The position numbers were made by a program, and so were the translations under genes. From NCBI RefSeq assembly GCF_012516395.1, contig NZ_CP051206.1, positions 124,001-188,000 of the forward strand: a stretch of 64,000 nucleotides of DNA, written 5' to 3'. This DNA comes from Dolichospermum flos-aquae CCAP 1403/13F. Its GTDB lineage: Bacteria; Cyanobacteriota; Cyanobacteriia; Cyanobacteriales; Nostocaceae. This document shows positions 43,400 through 52,713 of this stretch, in pieces (the stretch's first letter is position 1; every line of letters starts with the position of its first letter). The notes below the pieces were generated by a model, which saw nothing but the letters and a program-made list of their open reading frames with translations, did no database searches and was not told the DNA's origin.

Positions 43400-43732
43400 A
43401 TGGAATTTCTTTTTGTTTACGTCACTTGTAAAGACCGTGCTGAAGCTCTTAACGTAGGTAAAGCCGTAGTAGAATCCCGTCTTGCAGCCTGTGCCAACAT
43501 AATTGACGGTATGGATAGTATTTATTGGTGGCAAGGTGAATTACAAGTAGAAAAAGAAGCGATTTTAATTATGAAATCCCGCCGTGATTTATTCGCAGAA
43601 CTAACAGCTAAAGTAAAATCAGTACACTCTTATCAAGTACCTTGTGTAGTGGCTTTACCAATTGAACAAGCAAATCAGAATTACCTGAATTGGTTAATGG
43701 CAGAAACCAAGGCTACAGATATCACCAAATAG
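43400..43732 (+). CDS. cutA: Divalent cation tolerance protein CutA
   Basis: This 110-residue protein has the CutA1 ferredoxin-like trimer signature. MEFLFVYVTCKDRAEALNVGKAVVESRLAACANIIDGMDSIYWWQGELQ precedes ILIMKSRRDLFAELTAKVKSVHSYQVPCVVALPI. CutA is linked to copper/divalent metal tolerance, though its exact job is unclear. It stands alone after the repeat cluster. Confidence 0.95.
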   Translation: MEFLFVYVTCKDRAEALNVGKAVVESRLAACANIIDGMDSIYWWQGELQVEKEAILIMKSRRDLFAELTAKVKSVHSYQVPCVVALPIEQANQNYLNWLMAETKATDITK

Positions 43733-43775
43733 TTGCAAGTTTTACATTACCTTATTATTCAGGGAAACTAAAGAG

Positions 43776-43832
43776 CGATAGCGAAGCACTCCGCAGGAAT
43801 CGCATTGCGTCCCGGAGCGAAGCTATCGCACA
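43776..43832. repeat. Variant dispersed repeat pair
   Basis: GCGATAGCGAAGCACTCCGC plus AGGAATCGC is followed by an inverted GGAGCGAAGCTATCGC. It is a diverged member of the repeat family at 42958-43352. Confidence 0.65.
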
Positions 43833-43861
43833 TAGATCAGAGCCAGCAGTAAAAAAAAGTT

Positions 43862-43957
43862 AGATACCTAACTTAGGATTATTTAAGATATCTAACTTAA
43901 GGTTAATTAAGATATCTAACTTAAGGTTAATTAAGATATCTAACTTGGGATTATTTA
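43862..43957 (+). repeat. 24-bp tandem repeat, four units
   Basis: Four head-to-tail units of AGATATCTAACTTAAGGTTA plus ATTA, with variants in the first and last. It is AT-rich, lies 72 bases ahead of the gene at 44029, and could bind a regulator or just be slippage-prone DNA. Confidence 0.9.
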
Positions 43958-44028
43958 AATTAATTAAATTGAAGTATATTATTTCAATCAGAACATAATT
44001 ACTCAGTTACTTTTGGAAACATAAAACT

Positions 44029-44430
44029 ATGCTGTTAACATTTTTCAACATTCCCAATGCAAAAAAAGAAAAAGATTTTTGTGCAGTTAGTTTCGATAAA
44101 AATTGGTTAGTTGAATTAAGCATCACAGAAGCTTCTAGTATTGTAGGAGGTTTTATTGTTGAAAATAAAACAGGAGGCACTAGAGCTTTTTATAATTTTG
44201 GGAAAACCACACCCATGACATTAGTAACTTTACAACCTGATGAAAAAGCTGATTATCCTGGAGAATACATCACATATAATAGAGTTCAACCACCTGGATA
44301 TAGTCCAACAACAGAAAAGCTAAGTCAACAAGGAACATTAGCTCAAAAAAACGGAAATATAACGTATATCCCTGATACTAGTATTAGCGGCACTGGTAGC
44401 GGACTTCTTAGCGCAACACCAGGCATTTAG
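44029..44430 (+). CDS. Possible double-glycine-leader peptide
   Basis: This 133-residue protein has a hydrophilic start and then ELSITEASSIVGG (residues 29-41), which resembles the double-glycine leaders cut by C39 peptidase transporters (L-x-x-x-E-A-x-x-I-x-GG). The rest (FIVENKTGGTRAFYNFG, PGEYITYNRVQPPGYSPTT) is glycine/proline/threonine-rich without a known domain. There is no nearby peptidase-transporter gene. Export as a bacteriocin-like peptide is an inference. Confidence 0.5.
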   Translation: MLLTFFNIPNAKKEKDFCAVSFDKNWLVELSITEASSIVGGFIVENKTGGTRAFYNFGKTTPMTLVTLQPDEKADYPGEYITYNRVQPPGYSPTTEKLSQQGTLAQKNGNITYIPDTSISGTGSGLLSATPGI

Positions 44431-44716
44431 TATTTAATACACTCAATGTCGAAATATATCGGATATCAGATAATATAATCAAAGCATATTTCATCAGCAA
44501 TTCTCATTTTGGACTGAAACTCCAGGGGAAACGCATCTAATTTTTTTTGACAAAATGTAACTTCTATGAATAGATGAAAAGGGCAGTATTACCATGTTAA
44601 TATCAAGCCAATAAATGAGTATGAAGAAAATTTGATGGTAAATTCGTTTCTATAAGAATCAATAAAATGAGTTGAAGTGGTATTCTCAATAAAACTAAAG
44701 AGACAAAATTCACAAA

Positions 44717-45986
44717 ATGAAGCTACCACCAAAAATCACAATAGTAGATCACTTTAAAGATTTAGAAGATAAAAGAGTTGAGAGAACAAAAAGGCATAAA
44801 TTAATAGATATAGTAACCATTGCGATTTGTGCAGTGATCTGTGGAGTAGATAGTTGGGTATTGATGGAGGCTTATGGAAAAAAGAAAGAAAAATGGCTAA
44901 AACAATTTTTAGAACTTCCAAACGGGATTCCATCTCATGATACATTCGCCAGAGTATTTGCGAGAATAGATCCGCAACAATTTCAGAATTGTTTTTTGAG
45001 TTGGATAAAATCTATCAATAAAATTACAGAAGGAGAAGTCATAGCAATAGATGGGAAAACATTAAGGCATTCATATGATAAAGGAAAGGATAAAGGTGCG
45101 ATTCACATGGTAAGTGCATGGGCAACTAGTAATAAATTAGTATTAGGACAATGTAAAGTAGAAGAAAAGTCAAATGAAATAACAGCCATACCGGAATTAA
45201 TTAAAGTATTAGATATAGCCGGATGTTTAGTAACGATTGATGCGATGGGGTGTCAAAAAGAGATAGTAAAATCAATTGCAGAAAAATCAGGCGAATATAT
45301 TATCGCACTCAAAAAGAATCAAGGTAATTTATCAGGGCAAACGCACCTAAATTCTGTAATCCATGCCCAGCAAGGGTTTTAACTTTTAGTTACAAAACTT
45401 AACAATCGTCAAAACCTTTGTCCAGTAAGCATTCTAAAAATAAGATGCGCTTGCCATGGGTAATTTATATAAGAATGTAGAAGAAATCTTCAAAGAAGCT
45501 ATATCTAAAGGGTTTGAGGGATTCAAATATAGTGAATTTCATACAAAAGAAGACGAACATGGAAGAGAAGAGATTCGTCATTATCTCATGTTATCAGACA
45601 TAGAAGAAAGAATAGATACTGATAAGAAATGGGTAAATCTTCAAAGTGTAGGAATGGTAGAATATATACGAAAAGTTAATGGAAAAACGAAGGTTGAGAC
45701 AGGCTATTATATAAGTAGTTTGACAAATAATGCGAAATTACTAGGAGAATCAGTCCGCACTCATTGGGGTATAGAGAATTCATTACACTGGGTTTTAGAT
45801 GTAGCTTTTAGAGAAGATGATTGTCGGATAAGAAAGGATAATGCACCACAAAACTTTGCAGTTATTCGTCATATAGCAGTTAATCTTTTAGGAAAAGAAA
45901 AAAGCCAAAAACTAGGAACTAAAAGTAAGCAGTTTTGTGCAGGATGGGATGATGAATATTTAGAGAAGATTTTAGAATGTATCTGA
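44717..45986 (+). pseudogene. ISAs1-family transposase split by a MITE
   Basis: The first part (44717 to about 45332) matches the intact transposase at 24000 up to LKKNQGNL. Frame and homology are lost in the 126-bp insert, and the rest resumes at about 45459 (GNLYKNVEEIFKEAISKG) to the normal C terminus. Catalytic D residues lie in the first half and the HWGIENSLHW/E region in the second. It is therefore inactive. Confidence 0.93.
45333..45458 (+). mobile_element. 126-bp MITE inserted in the transposase gene
   Basis: Ends CAGGGCAAACGCACCTAAAT (left) and CATGGCAAGCGCATCTTATT (right, complement) are inverted and closely like the ends of the host IS (CAGGGGAAACGCATCTAA). It has no coding capacity. 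It is flanked by exact 10-bp duplications GGTAATTTAT at 45323-45332 and 45459-45468; the intact IS has this word once. Movement by a related ISAs1 transposase is likely. Confidence 0.93.
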
Positions 45987-46426
45987 TAAAAATCAGAAAA
46001 TATAGACAAATATAAATATAACCAATTTATTTTTCTGTTGATTCTACAATAGAATCTATATTTTTGATGCCAAAAAATATAGATATTAATATATAGAACT
46101 GAACAAAATAAATCCATCATTAAAAATAAATAATTACTCTAAATTTATGAAATTTTTATAATTTTAATAAAGGAATTTATCAGATTTTGAATGAAGTTAG
46201 ATATTTTCCCATATTGATGCACTAATATAGTATTCTGTCAAGATAATTTAGATGCGTTTCCCCTGCATTGCTATCTGAACTGTATTTAGGGGTTGTGGAT
46301 AATAATTACATATTATTTATTTACCAATCCTTTGTCCATTAAGGATTTCAGTCCAAATATTTGTGTAATTAATTTTGTCTTATTACTTATTGCACCTTAT
46401 TACCTATTAATAGTTATCACCGAGAG

Positions 46427-47008
46427 CTATTCTGCTTTACCAATTTCTGTAGCTTCTGGAACTTCAATCAATTTTCCAGTTTTCACATCATAAATGTAGC
46501 CGTAAATTGGAATTTTTCGTGGTACTAATGGATGTAACCGAATACGCTTCACATCTGTATAAACACTCTGGGATAGGTCGCCAATAGTCAACCACTCAAT
46601 AAATTCAGCTTCATTTGATCCTCCTCCAGAGCCTATATCATGCCAACCCGTTTCATTTAATTGGGCTGTTTGCAGACTATTAGCCAGTAAGTTGCGGATT
46701 ATTTGGTCTGTAAAGGTTTCCATACCACAATTAGTGTGATGAATCACGAACCATTCACGAGTACCTAGTAATTTGTACGAAATTATTAAGGAGCGAATAG
46801 CATCATCACTGGCACGTCCACCAGCATTACGAATCACATGGGCATCACCTTCAGCTAATCCTGCAAAATTGGCTGGGTCAAGTCGTGCATCCATACAGGT
46901 AAGAATGGCAAACCGACGTGCAGGAGGTATGAGTAATTCGCCTTTATTACCAAAGTTTTCAGCATAACTATGGTTAGCTGATAAGACTTCTTCTAAAATT
47001 TGGCTCAT
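46427..47008 (-). CDS. Beta-class carbonic anhydrase
   Basis: This 193-residue protein has the beta-CA zinc site: C38 and the D40-R42 dyad in [10 protein letters not shown]91 and C94 in VIHHTNCGM, plus [16 protein letters not shown]. It interconverts CO2 and bicarbonate. Length is typical of short bacterial types. A TACGGTA half-operator lies just upstream (about 47020-47026), so sulfur-linked control is possible but weakly supported. Confidence 0.93.
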   Translation of the reverse strand: MSQILEEVLSANHSYAENFGNKGELLIPPARRFAILTCMDARLDPANFAGLAEGDAHVIRNAGGRASDDAIRSLIISYKLLGTREWFVIHHTNCGMETFTDQIIRNLLANSLQTAQLNETGWHDIGSGGGSNEAEFIEWLTIGDLSQSVYTDVKRIRLHPLVPRKIPIYGYIYDVKTGKLIEVPEATEIGKAE

Positions 47009-47135
47009 GTTTATTAATTAATTTACGGTAAACCGATAAATTTTATGGAGTTACAAATAGTAATGTCCCATAAATTAACCTAAAAGACAAGTCTGCTCAG
47101 TGCTATTTGTGGCGGGGGTTGCCCGCCTTTGATAC

Positions 47136-48941
47136 TTAAACAGTGATTTTAGTACCATCAAACTTGGTTAAGGTAAAGCCGTTAAATTTTTCGTTGTAAC
47201 CCAGTCTTTCATCTCGGAGAAGACTGATAGCAACTGCTTCACCTAAAGCCAAACCAGCAGAACCATCTGTACGCCAGTGAATACCACCATGACCCCGACC
47301 AAGGGCATAATTAGTTGCCAGCTTATTCAACTCACCACCCACCGTTAAAGGCTCACCTGTATAGGAAATTACCTTAGTAGGATCATTGGGATCTGGAACT
47401 ACAGGGTTGGGGATGACAAAATCTTCGTCAAAATATGCTTTTAATAGTGTGACATTCACACCAGCAATTGCAGCTGCCCCACCAACATAAGAAGAATGGA
47501 TAGGTGAACCTTCCGGGTATCCATGGGCTAACAAATAGGTGCCAAATTTGCTAAAACTCCGAGCTAAAGCTTTAGAGTTCAATATATTTCGATGGACAGG
47601 ATACTGAGTTTTATTAACAGTATTATTGTGAACCAATCCAGCATAAGCTTCAGGACGCAAAATGCGGTGTTCATAAAACTTCGTCCAGTAGGCAGCCCTA
47701 ATTGCACGAGATGTACCCAGACCCAGTAAAGCTTGTAAATGTCCTACCGCAAAAGACCCGTTACCGCCCTGTTGAGTCTTTGATTTCACAAATGGATTAC
47801 CTGAATTCAAGGGTGCGCCAATACCACCGCTCAATGGGTCATTGGCATTGCGGGCTGTAGCCAAAATTTGAGACGAACTAGCGAATACTGGACCAGGCGC
47901 ATGGGAAAATTCCGATAAATCACGAACTGTGGATATGTAACGACGTACAGGGTCATACTTAATAGATTTAGGCGTACCACCATTCTGCACATTCAGCCAT
48001 TCTTCGTAATCGGTGAGGAAGTCATTTCCAGGCAGAGCAGTCCGAATTACAGCAGGAACATATTGAACGCCCGAAGGAGCATTTAATAAGGCAAATTGGG
48101 ATATATGGGGACCAACCAATACCCCAGGAGGAGTCACGTGCTTTGGTGTTCTACCAGACTTATCACTGTTATCGAGGTAGGTAACAATCCCACGAAATAG
48201 ACTTTGGGGTGTAACACGGCCGTTAATTCTGGGTCCCTTGAAACCTTCGAGCTTGTCTAGTTCTTCAACAGCCGCCAAGACCAAAGGATCATCGGTGTTA
48301 TTTTGGAATTTATGAAACGGTACATCCCGTAATAAAGATTGCCAATAAAGCTCAATAGCCTCAGCCGCTCGTTCAGCACTAGCTAAAGCTACTGGTGTTG
48401 GTACTGGTACTTGAAGCGGACTTAGTCCTTCTAGGCTGACTGCTAAAGGTCCTTGAGCATTCACCAGCTTCCGCGTACCGCCTATAATCACCTTTTCAAA
48501 GTCTTCATGATTGCCGGTTGTTACTGCTCTAGTTAAAGACTCATAGGCTTTGAGATCAACCTCACCTAGCTTATTATGTGGTAATCCCCTAGAATCAGAG
48601 CCAATTTTATTCGGATAGCGTTCTTCATCGCCGTTGGTGGTATGGGGAGGAATGGGAAGATCCAGGTTGGCTTTGGCTGCTGCTACACGCACTTTATAGG
48701 CTTTTTCTAGCCACTTACGGTAGTTATTCGGCTTTATATCCTGGGCTTGGGCAATATCTCCTCCCTCTTTTCCAGACAAAGATACTCCTGTAACTCCAGC
48801 GACAAAACCAGCCGCAGTTAGCAAACTACTACGAACAAAAAATGAACGTCTAGTAAAACGACCAAAAGATGAACGGTTACTACCCAAATTAGCATTATAG
48901 GGATGCTGTGAATCTTGATCAAAATTGCGGTTTTCTTGCAT
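47136..48941 (-). CDS. Vanadium-dependent haloperoxidase / PAP2-like protein
   Basis: This 601-residue protein has a Tat-type signal (RFTRRSFFVRSSLLTAAGFVAG). The C-terminal PAP2/haloperoxidase core has vanadate-site regions AAYWTKFYEHRILRPEAYAG, HGYPEGSPIHSSYVGGAAAIAG and ALGRGHGGIHWRTDGSAG. In the central block, PEGSPIHSSYVGG replaces the common PSGHA. It would oxidise halides with peroxide outside the cytoplasmic membrane. The gene is next to a sulfonate-binding protein; organohalogen or organosulfur chemistry could be linked, but this is not shown. Confidence 0.87.
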   Translation of the reverse strand: MQENRNFDQDSQHPYNANLGSNRSSFGRFTRRSFFVRSSLLTAAGFVAGVTGVSLSGKEGGDIAQAQDIKPNNYRKWLEKAYKVRVAAAKANLDLPIPPHTTNGDEERYPNKIGSDSRGLPHNKLGEVDLKAYESLTRAVTTGNHEDFEKVIIGGTRKLVNAQGPLAVSLEGLSPLQVPVPTPVALASAERAAEAIELYWQSLLRDVPFHKFQNNTDDPLVLAAVEELDKLEGFKGPRINGRVTPQSLFRGIVTYLDNSDKSGRTPKHVTPPGVLVGPHISQFALLNAPSGVQYVPAVIRTALPGNDFLTDYEEWLNVQNGGTPKSIKYDPVRRYISTVRDLSEFSHAPGPVFASSSQILATARNANDPLSGGIGAPLNSGNPFVKSKTQQGGNGSFAVGHLQALLGLGTSRAIRAAYWTKFYEHRILRPEAYAGLVHNNTVNKTQYPVHRNILNSKALARSFSKFGTYLLAHGYPEGSPIHSSYVGGAAAIAGVNVTLLKAYFDEDFVIPNPVVPDPNDPTKVISYTGEPLTVGGELNKLATNYALGRGHGGIHWRTDGSAGLALGEAVAISLLRDERLGYNEKFNGFTLTKFDGTKITV

Positions 48942-49039
48942 GAGATTCTCTAAATAGCTAAAAAGTGAAATATTGGCTAGGTAATTGAGGGACTGCTAGT
49001 ACCGCTTTCCCAAAGTTAAACGTTTGGTAAGCAAATTTT

Positions 49040-49085
49040 TGTTTTCATCCTGTTAATCCCTTAATCTTGGACATCCTGATTCAGA
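49040..49085. repeat. AGGATTT-family dispersed repeat
   Basis: Reads TTCATCCTGTTAATCCCTTA with TTGGACATCCTGATTC following, the complement of the unit at 16552-16597. Non-coding. Confidence 0.7.
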
Positions 49086-49091
49086 CAGTAA

Positions 49092-50135
49092 TTATTTCAG
49101 TCGTTTAGGTGTAATAGCTTCAGTTAATTGAGGTGAAGGAGTTGCGTCCTTGACATTTATCTTGCGGGGAATGATTTTTTCTTCAAAATAAAAATCAGCA
49201 ACTTTCTGTTGTTCAGCAATAATTGCAGGTGTCAGTCTTCTTAACCGACGAGTAGTTCGACGAGATACTTTTTCTAAAACGTCTACATCAATTTTCAACT
49301 CAGGTGCAAAAGCTTGAGCGACTTCTTTTGGGTTTTTATCAGCCCATTCTCCAACTTTATCTGCTTCTTCTAAAAATACTCTTACCAATTCAGAATTTTT
49401 GGTGATAAACTCCTTTCTACCCAGATAAAATCCGCCGAGAGTATTAATCCCTGAAGCATTTCTGAGATTACGAATAGGGATGGTTTTTTCGACAAGAGCT
49501 AAAAAGGGATCACCACCTACCCAAACTTCAACTTTATTTTGAATAAAAGCATCACGAGCTTCAGATGGAGTTAGTCCCACAACTTGAATATCACTAATCT
49601 TTAAACCTACTTCTGTTAAGGCTTTTGCTAATAAGTAGTGGGCATTTGATCCCCGTTGAAAAGCAACTTTTTTACCCTTAATATCCGCTAATTTTCTAAT
49701 AGGAGAATTGGCTCTGACAATAATACCTTGTCCTAATCCTTTACTGGGTACACGCCCAGAAATATAAATCACTTCTGTGACACCAGCAGCTTGGGAAAAT
49801 ATTGGTGGTGTTTCTCCCACTGTACCAATATCAACTTTACCTGCATTCATGGCTTCTATTAGTTGTGGACCTGCTGGAAATGGTCCAACCCAATTCACAG
49901 TTACACCTAATTCTTTAAAACGTGGCTCAACAACTTTTTTGACTTTGACAATATCCCCAGAGGTTTGATAAGCCAAGTTGATAACTTTAGAACTAAATCC
50001 AGATTTTGTCTGGGCTTGGCTTGTTTGTAATAAACTACCTGTCAAGGGTGTAGATAGAGTAAACAATCCTAGTAGTGAATATTGAACAAATCGGTTTAAA
50101 ACTGTGCGGCGTTGTGGTAAAAATGGTATTTTCAT
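49092..50135 (-). CDS. Sulfonate ABC transporter substrate-binding protein (third)
   Basis: This 347-residue periplasmic protein has a signal segment (QRRTVLNRFVQYSLLGLFTLSTPL). It is closely similar along its length to the one at 10712: INLAYQTSGDIVKVKKVV, FPAGPQLIEAMNAGKVDIGTVGETPPIFSQAAG and SPIRKLADIKGKKVAFQRGSNAHYLLAKAL. No permease or ATPase adjoins it, so it probably uses SsuBC encoded elsewhere. A weak operator-like dyad lies at 50194-50219. Confidence 0.9.
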   Translation of the reverse strand: MKIPFLPQRRTVLNRFVQYSLLGLFTLSTPLTGSLLQTSQAQTKSGFSSKVINLAYQTSGDIVKVKKVVEPRFKELGVTVNWVGPFPAGPQLIEAMNAGKVDIGTVGETPPIFSQAAGVTEVIYISGRVPSKGLGQGIIVRANSPIRKLADIKGKKVAFQRGSNAHYLLAKALTEVGLKISDIQVVGLTPSEARDAFIQNKVEVWVGGDPFLALVEKTIPIRNLRNASGINTLGGFYLGRKEFITKNSELVRVFLEEADKVGEWADKNPKEVAQAFAPELKIDVDVLEKVSRRTTRRLRRLTPAIIAEQQKVADFYFEEKIIPRKINVKDATPSPQLTEAITPKRLK

Positions 50136-50193
50136 GGCTGAAATATTTAGAGTTTACAAAATTGATAATTTTTATTCTGCTGAAGCAAAAACT

Positions 50194-50219
50194 CTCGTAT
50201 TTCTATCGGAATTACGTAT
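50194..50219 (-). promoter_or_regulatory. Weak candidate operator upstream of the third binding protein
   Basis: On the minus strand: ATACGTA, 12 bases (ATTCCGATAGAA), ATACGAG. The core CCGATAGA matches the ssuD copy, while the arms are poor. It lies 59 bases upstream of the start at 50135. Confidence 0.3.
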
Positions 50220-50341
50220 TTACATATTATCTTTACACAAAAAATCTGAAAATCAAGTATTTTCCAACACATTTATTATTTTTCTCAAGATTTATTTGAA
50301 GTATTTAGGTAATATAGTAATTCTAAATTTTATGAACAAAA

Positions 50342-50374
50342 AGATCCCCGACTTCTCTAAGAAGTCAGGGATCT
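50342..50374. repeat. AGATCCCCGACTTCTCT hairpin repeat
   Basis: Compact 33-bp hairpin, with arm AGATCCCCGACTTCT against AGAAGTCAGGGATCT (one mismatch). Same family as 7540, 37744, 56301 and 59904. Confidence 0.8.
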
Positions 50375-50492
50375 GAATTTGAATGAAATAGGCTATACGC
50401 AAAAAATCACCAAAGTAGGGATAATTCATAAATTACCTCTACACACATAATAATCACGGCTTCGATAACATCATTTGTAAGTTCTATGCTGA

Positions 50493-51806
50493 CTAAGAAA
50501 TTAATCCCATTTCTTGATATATGGGGTTTACCACCGTTCTAATTTCTGAGATTTGCCTAGCAAAAAAACAAGCTCCCAAAATACAACAAACACCACCAAA
50601 TAATAAGGCATTAGCAACGCCAATATAATTTGCTAATCCTCCAAAAAATAAATTACCAAAAGGTAGTATTCCCAAAAAAGTAGTCATAAATATACTGGTT
50701 ACTCGTCCTCTTTTATCTTCTTCCACTAGAATTACTTGCACAAAATTACTAATTGAAGCTAGAGTTAAGGTATTAGTTAATCCGACAATAAAGATTAATA
50801 CTAAACAAATTTCTAGTCGTGTTGAGCGAGAAAATAATATTAATGATAATCCTAGCACTAAAGTAGAAATTGCCATAACTTTTTCCAGTCCTATTGCTTG
50901 TTTACGCCTCATTAAATAAATACCAGAAAAGATAGAGCCAAAAGCTGTGGAAGTCATCAAAAAACCCATTGTTTCTGCATTACCTTTTAATACTTCTTTG
51001 GCAAATATCGGCATCAAATTAACATAAGTCATTGCCATAAAGCAAACTGTAATTTGCAAGATTAAAATGAACTTAATTGGTATGAAGTTGTATACAAAAA
51101 CAAATCCTTCTTTAAGGTTATGCCAAATCTTTTTAGAGTTAGAGCTAGATTTTGATAAGCTATAGATATTTGGTTTAATTTGCATAGTCAAAATAGCGAA
51201 CAAAAAAGGTAAGTAGCTAATAGCATCTACTAAAAAACATAACCATGCTCCATTTTTAGCAATTATCAAACCCCCAATCATCGGACTGACAAATTTAGCT
51301 GTATTAATTAAAAATGAATGTACAGCCATTGCACTATAAGTATCACTTCTATTTTCTACTAATCTAGGAATAGTTACTTGACGTGCTGGTAAATCAAAAG
51401 CTTTGACTATGCCTTGAAGAATACCAATGATAATAATATCTGTAAAATTTATCTGATTACTAACAGTTAAAAAAGTTAGTAGTGAGGATAAAATAATAGA
51501 TACTATCTGAGTGGTTAACAAAACATATTTTAAATTCCATCTATCTAGTAATACTCCTACCAATGGTGTAATAACCAAGCCCATTGCTTGATTAGTGAAG
51601 CCTGCAACGCCAACTAACATAGCTGAATTTGTTAATTGATAAACCATCCATACTAGGGCAATTTGTGTCATCCAAGAGCCGAAAAAAGACACGCTTTCCC
51701 CAATGAGAAAACCAAATAAATTGGGTGATTTAATTGCAGGTGAGATTTTCAAAAAAGCAAATATTTTGTTGCTTTTCTTTAATGATGTGCTATTTTCTTC
51801 TAACAT
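50493..51806 (-). CDS. MFS transporter (multidrug/siderophore exporter type)
   Basis: This 437-residue protein has about 12 predicted helices. The MFS_3-type start is LFGFLIGESVSFFGSWMTQIALVWMVYQLT, with LVGVLLDRWNLKYVLLTTQ (the D-R loop motif) and VEEDKRGRVTSIFM. It is like EntS-type exporters. It is 28 bases upstream of the SDR gene on the same strand. Substrate unknown. Confidence 0.85.
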   Translation of the reverse strand: MLEENSTSLKKSNKIFAFLKISPAIKSPNLFGFLIGESVSFFGSWMTQIALVWMVYQLTNSAMLVGVAGFTNQAMGLVITPLVGVLLDRWNLKYVLLTTQIVSIILSSLLTFLTVSNQINFTDIIIIGILQGIVKAFDLPARQVTIPRLVENRSDTYSAMAVHSFLINTAKFVSPMIGGLIIAKNGAWLCFLVDAISYLPFLFAILTMQIKPNIYSLSKSSSNSKKIWHNLKEGFVFVYNFIPIKFILILQITVCFMAMTYVNLMPIFAKEVLKGNAETMGFLMTSTAFGSIFSGIYLMRRKQAIGLEKVMAISTLVLGLSLILFSRSTRLEICLVLIFIVGLTNTLTLASISNFVQVILVEEDKRGRVTSIFMTTFLGILPFGNLFFGGLANYIGVANALLFGGVCCILGACFFARQISEIRTVVNPIYQEMGLIS

Positions 51807-51834
51807 TAATATTATCTATTTTCAGGTATAGTCA

Positions 51835-52584
51835 TTACCGATCTTGCTGAGTTGGACGAATCAAGATTTCATTCACATTTACGTGCTGTGGTTGGGTAAC
51901 AGCATAAACTATTGCTGCTGCGATATCTTCACTTTGTAATGGTGTAATTGCTTTCCGTCTGGCTGCAATTTCCTGCTTTGCTACTACATCGGTAATATGC
52001 TGATCAATTTCTGTTTCTACTAAACCAGGCTCGATGATAGTAACGCGGATATTATCTTGATATACTTCCTGTCTTAATGCTTCCGAAAAGGCATTTACAC
52101 CCCATTTAGTGACATTGTAAGCCGCCATTCCTGCACGGGCAATGCGTCCAGCGACAGATGAAATATTAACGATATGTCCTGATTTTTGCGCTTTAAAAAT
52201 AGGTAAAACTGTGTGAGTTGCGTACATTAACGCCAAAACATTAATATCAATCATTTTCCGCCAGTTTGACGGATCTGCATTTTCAATCCTACCTGGAAAT
52301 GATATACCTGCATTGTTAACTAAAATATCTACGCGCCCAAATTCTGCATGAGCTTTTTGGATCAGATTTTTAACCTGTACTTCATTGGTAATATCTGCAA
52401 CAACAGGTAATACTTGTCCACCATTTTCAGTAATATGTTTTGCTACTGCTTCTAAACGCTCTCCCCTTCTAGCTGCAATTATTACTTTTGCTCCTTCTGC
52501 TGCGAGTGAAATAGCCGTAGCTTCCCCAATTCCCGAAGAAGCCCCGGTAACAATGGCGACTTTTCCTTCTAATTTACTTGCCAT
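51835..52584 (-). CDS. Short-chain dehydrogenase/reductase
   Basis: The start is set at 52584 (MASKLEGKVAIVTGAS) because AAGGG lies nine bases ahead. A longer frame to 52680 would read through the operator-like element at 52611-52636, so it is rejected. The 249-residue protein has TGASSGIG, NNAGIS, the active-site S...YNVTK triad (SSVAGRIARAGMAAYNVTKWG) and EPGLVETEI. It is an NADP(H)-type SDR of unknown substrate, divergent from the binding-protein gene at 52797. Confidence 0.88.
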   Translation of the reverse strand: MASKLEGKVAIVTGASSGIGEATAISLAAEGAKVIIAARRGERLEAVAKHITENGGQVLPVVADITNEVQVKNLIQKAHAEFGRVDILVNNAGISFPGRIENADPSNWRKMIDINVLALMYATHTVLPIFKAQKSGHIVNISSVAGRIARAGMAAYNVTKWGVNAFSEALRQEVYQDNIRVTIIEPGLVETEIDQHITDVVAKQEIAARRKAITPLQSEDIAAAIVYAVTQPQHVNVNEILIRPTQQDR

Positions 52585-52610
52585 AGCGAACATCCCTTGA
52601 TTAGTTAAAA

Positions 52611-52636
52611 TACGGTATCTTGATACAAATACTGTT
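52611..52636 (+). promoter_or_regulatory. Putative sulfur-regulon operator upstream of the SDR
   Basis: TACGGTA, 12 bases (TCTTGATACAAA), TACTGTT. It lies 27 bases ahead of the SDR start on the minus strand, with the geometry of the other copies. Confidence 0.6.
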
Positions 52637-52713
52637 GATTCAAAATCAAGCATCTCACAGATCACTAGAAAAAGCAACAAAAATAACCTCTATGTGATAC
52701 TCTAAGAAAAAAA

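Larger units (their letters stand above)
44523..46265 (+). mobile_element. ISAs1-family insertion sequence, copy interrupted by a MITE
   Basis: Same ends as the copy at 23806 (CAGGGGAAACGCATCTAA and its complement). Length is 1743 bp, which becomes 1607 bp after subtracting the 126-bp insert and its 10-bp duplication. It is oriented like the first copy. No target duplication is seen: flanks are GAAACTC and CATTGCTATC. Inverted GGACTGAAA-type words occur on both sides (44507-44522 and about 46348-46361), so it may have landed in an older hairpin repeat. Confidence 0.93.

Noticed and set aside
23806-46265. A shared target duplication outside both IS copies that would prove a composite transposon
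   Set aside because: Outer flanks (GTTTTTACC before 23806 and CATTGCTATC after 46265) do not match, so transposition as one unit is not supported by sequence.
52585-52680. N-terminal extension of the SDR protein to 52680
   Set aside because: It would place the operator-like element inside the gene and adds residues unlike any SDR start. MASKLEGKVAIVTGAS after AAGGG is the natural beginning.
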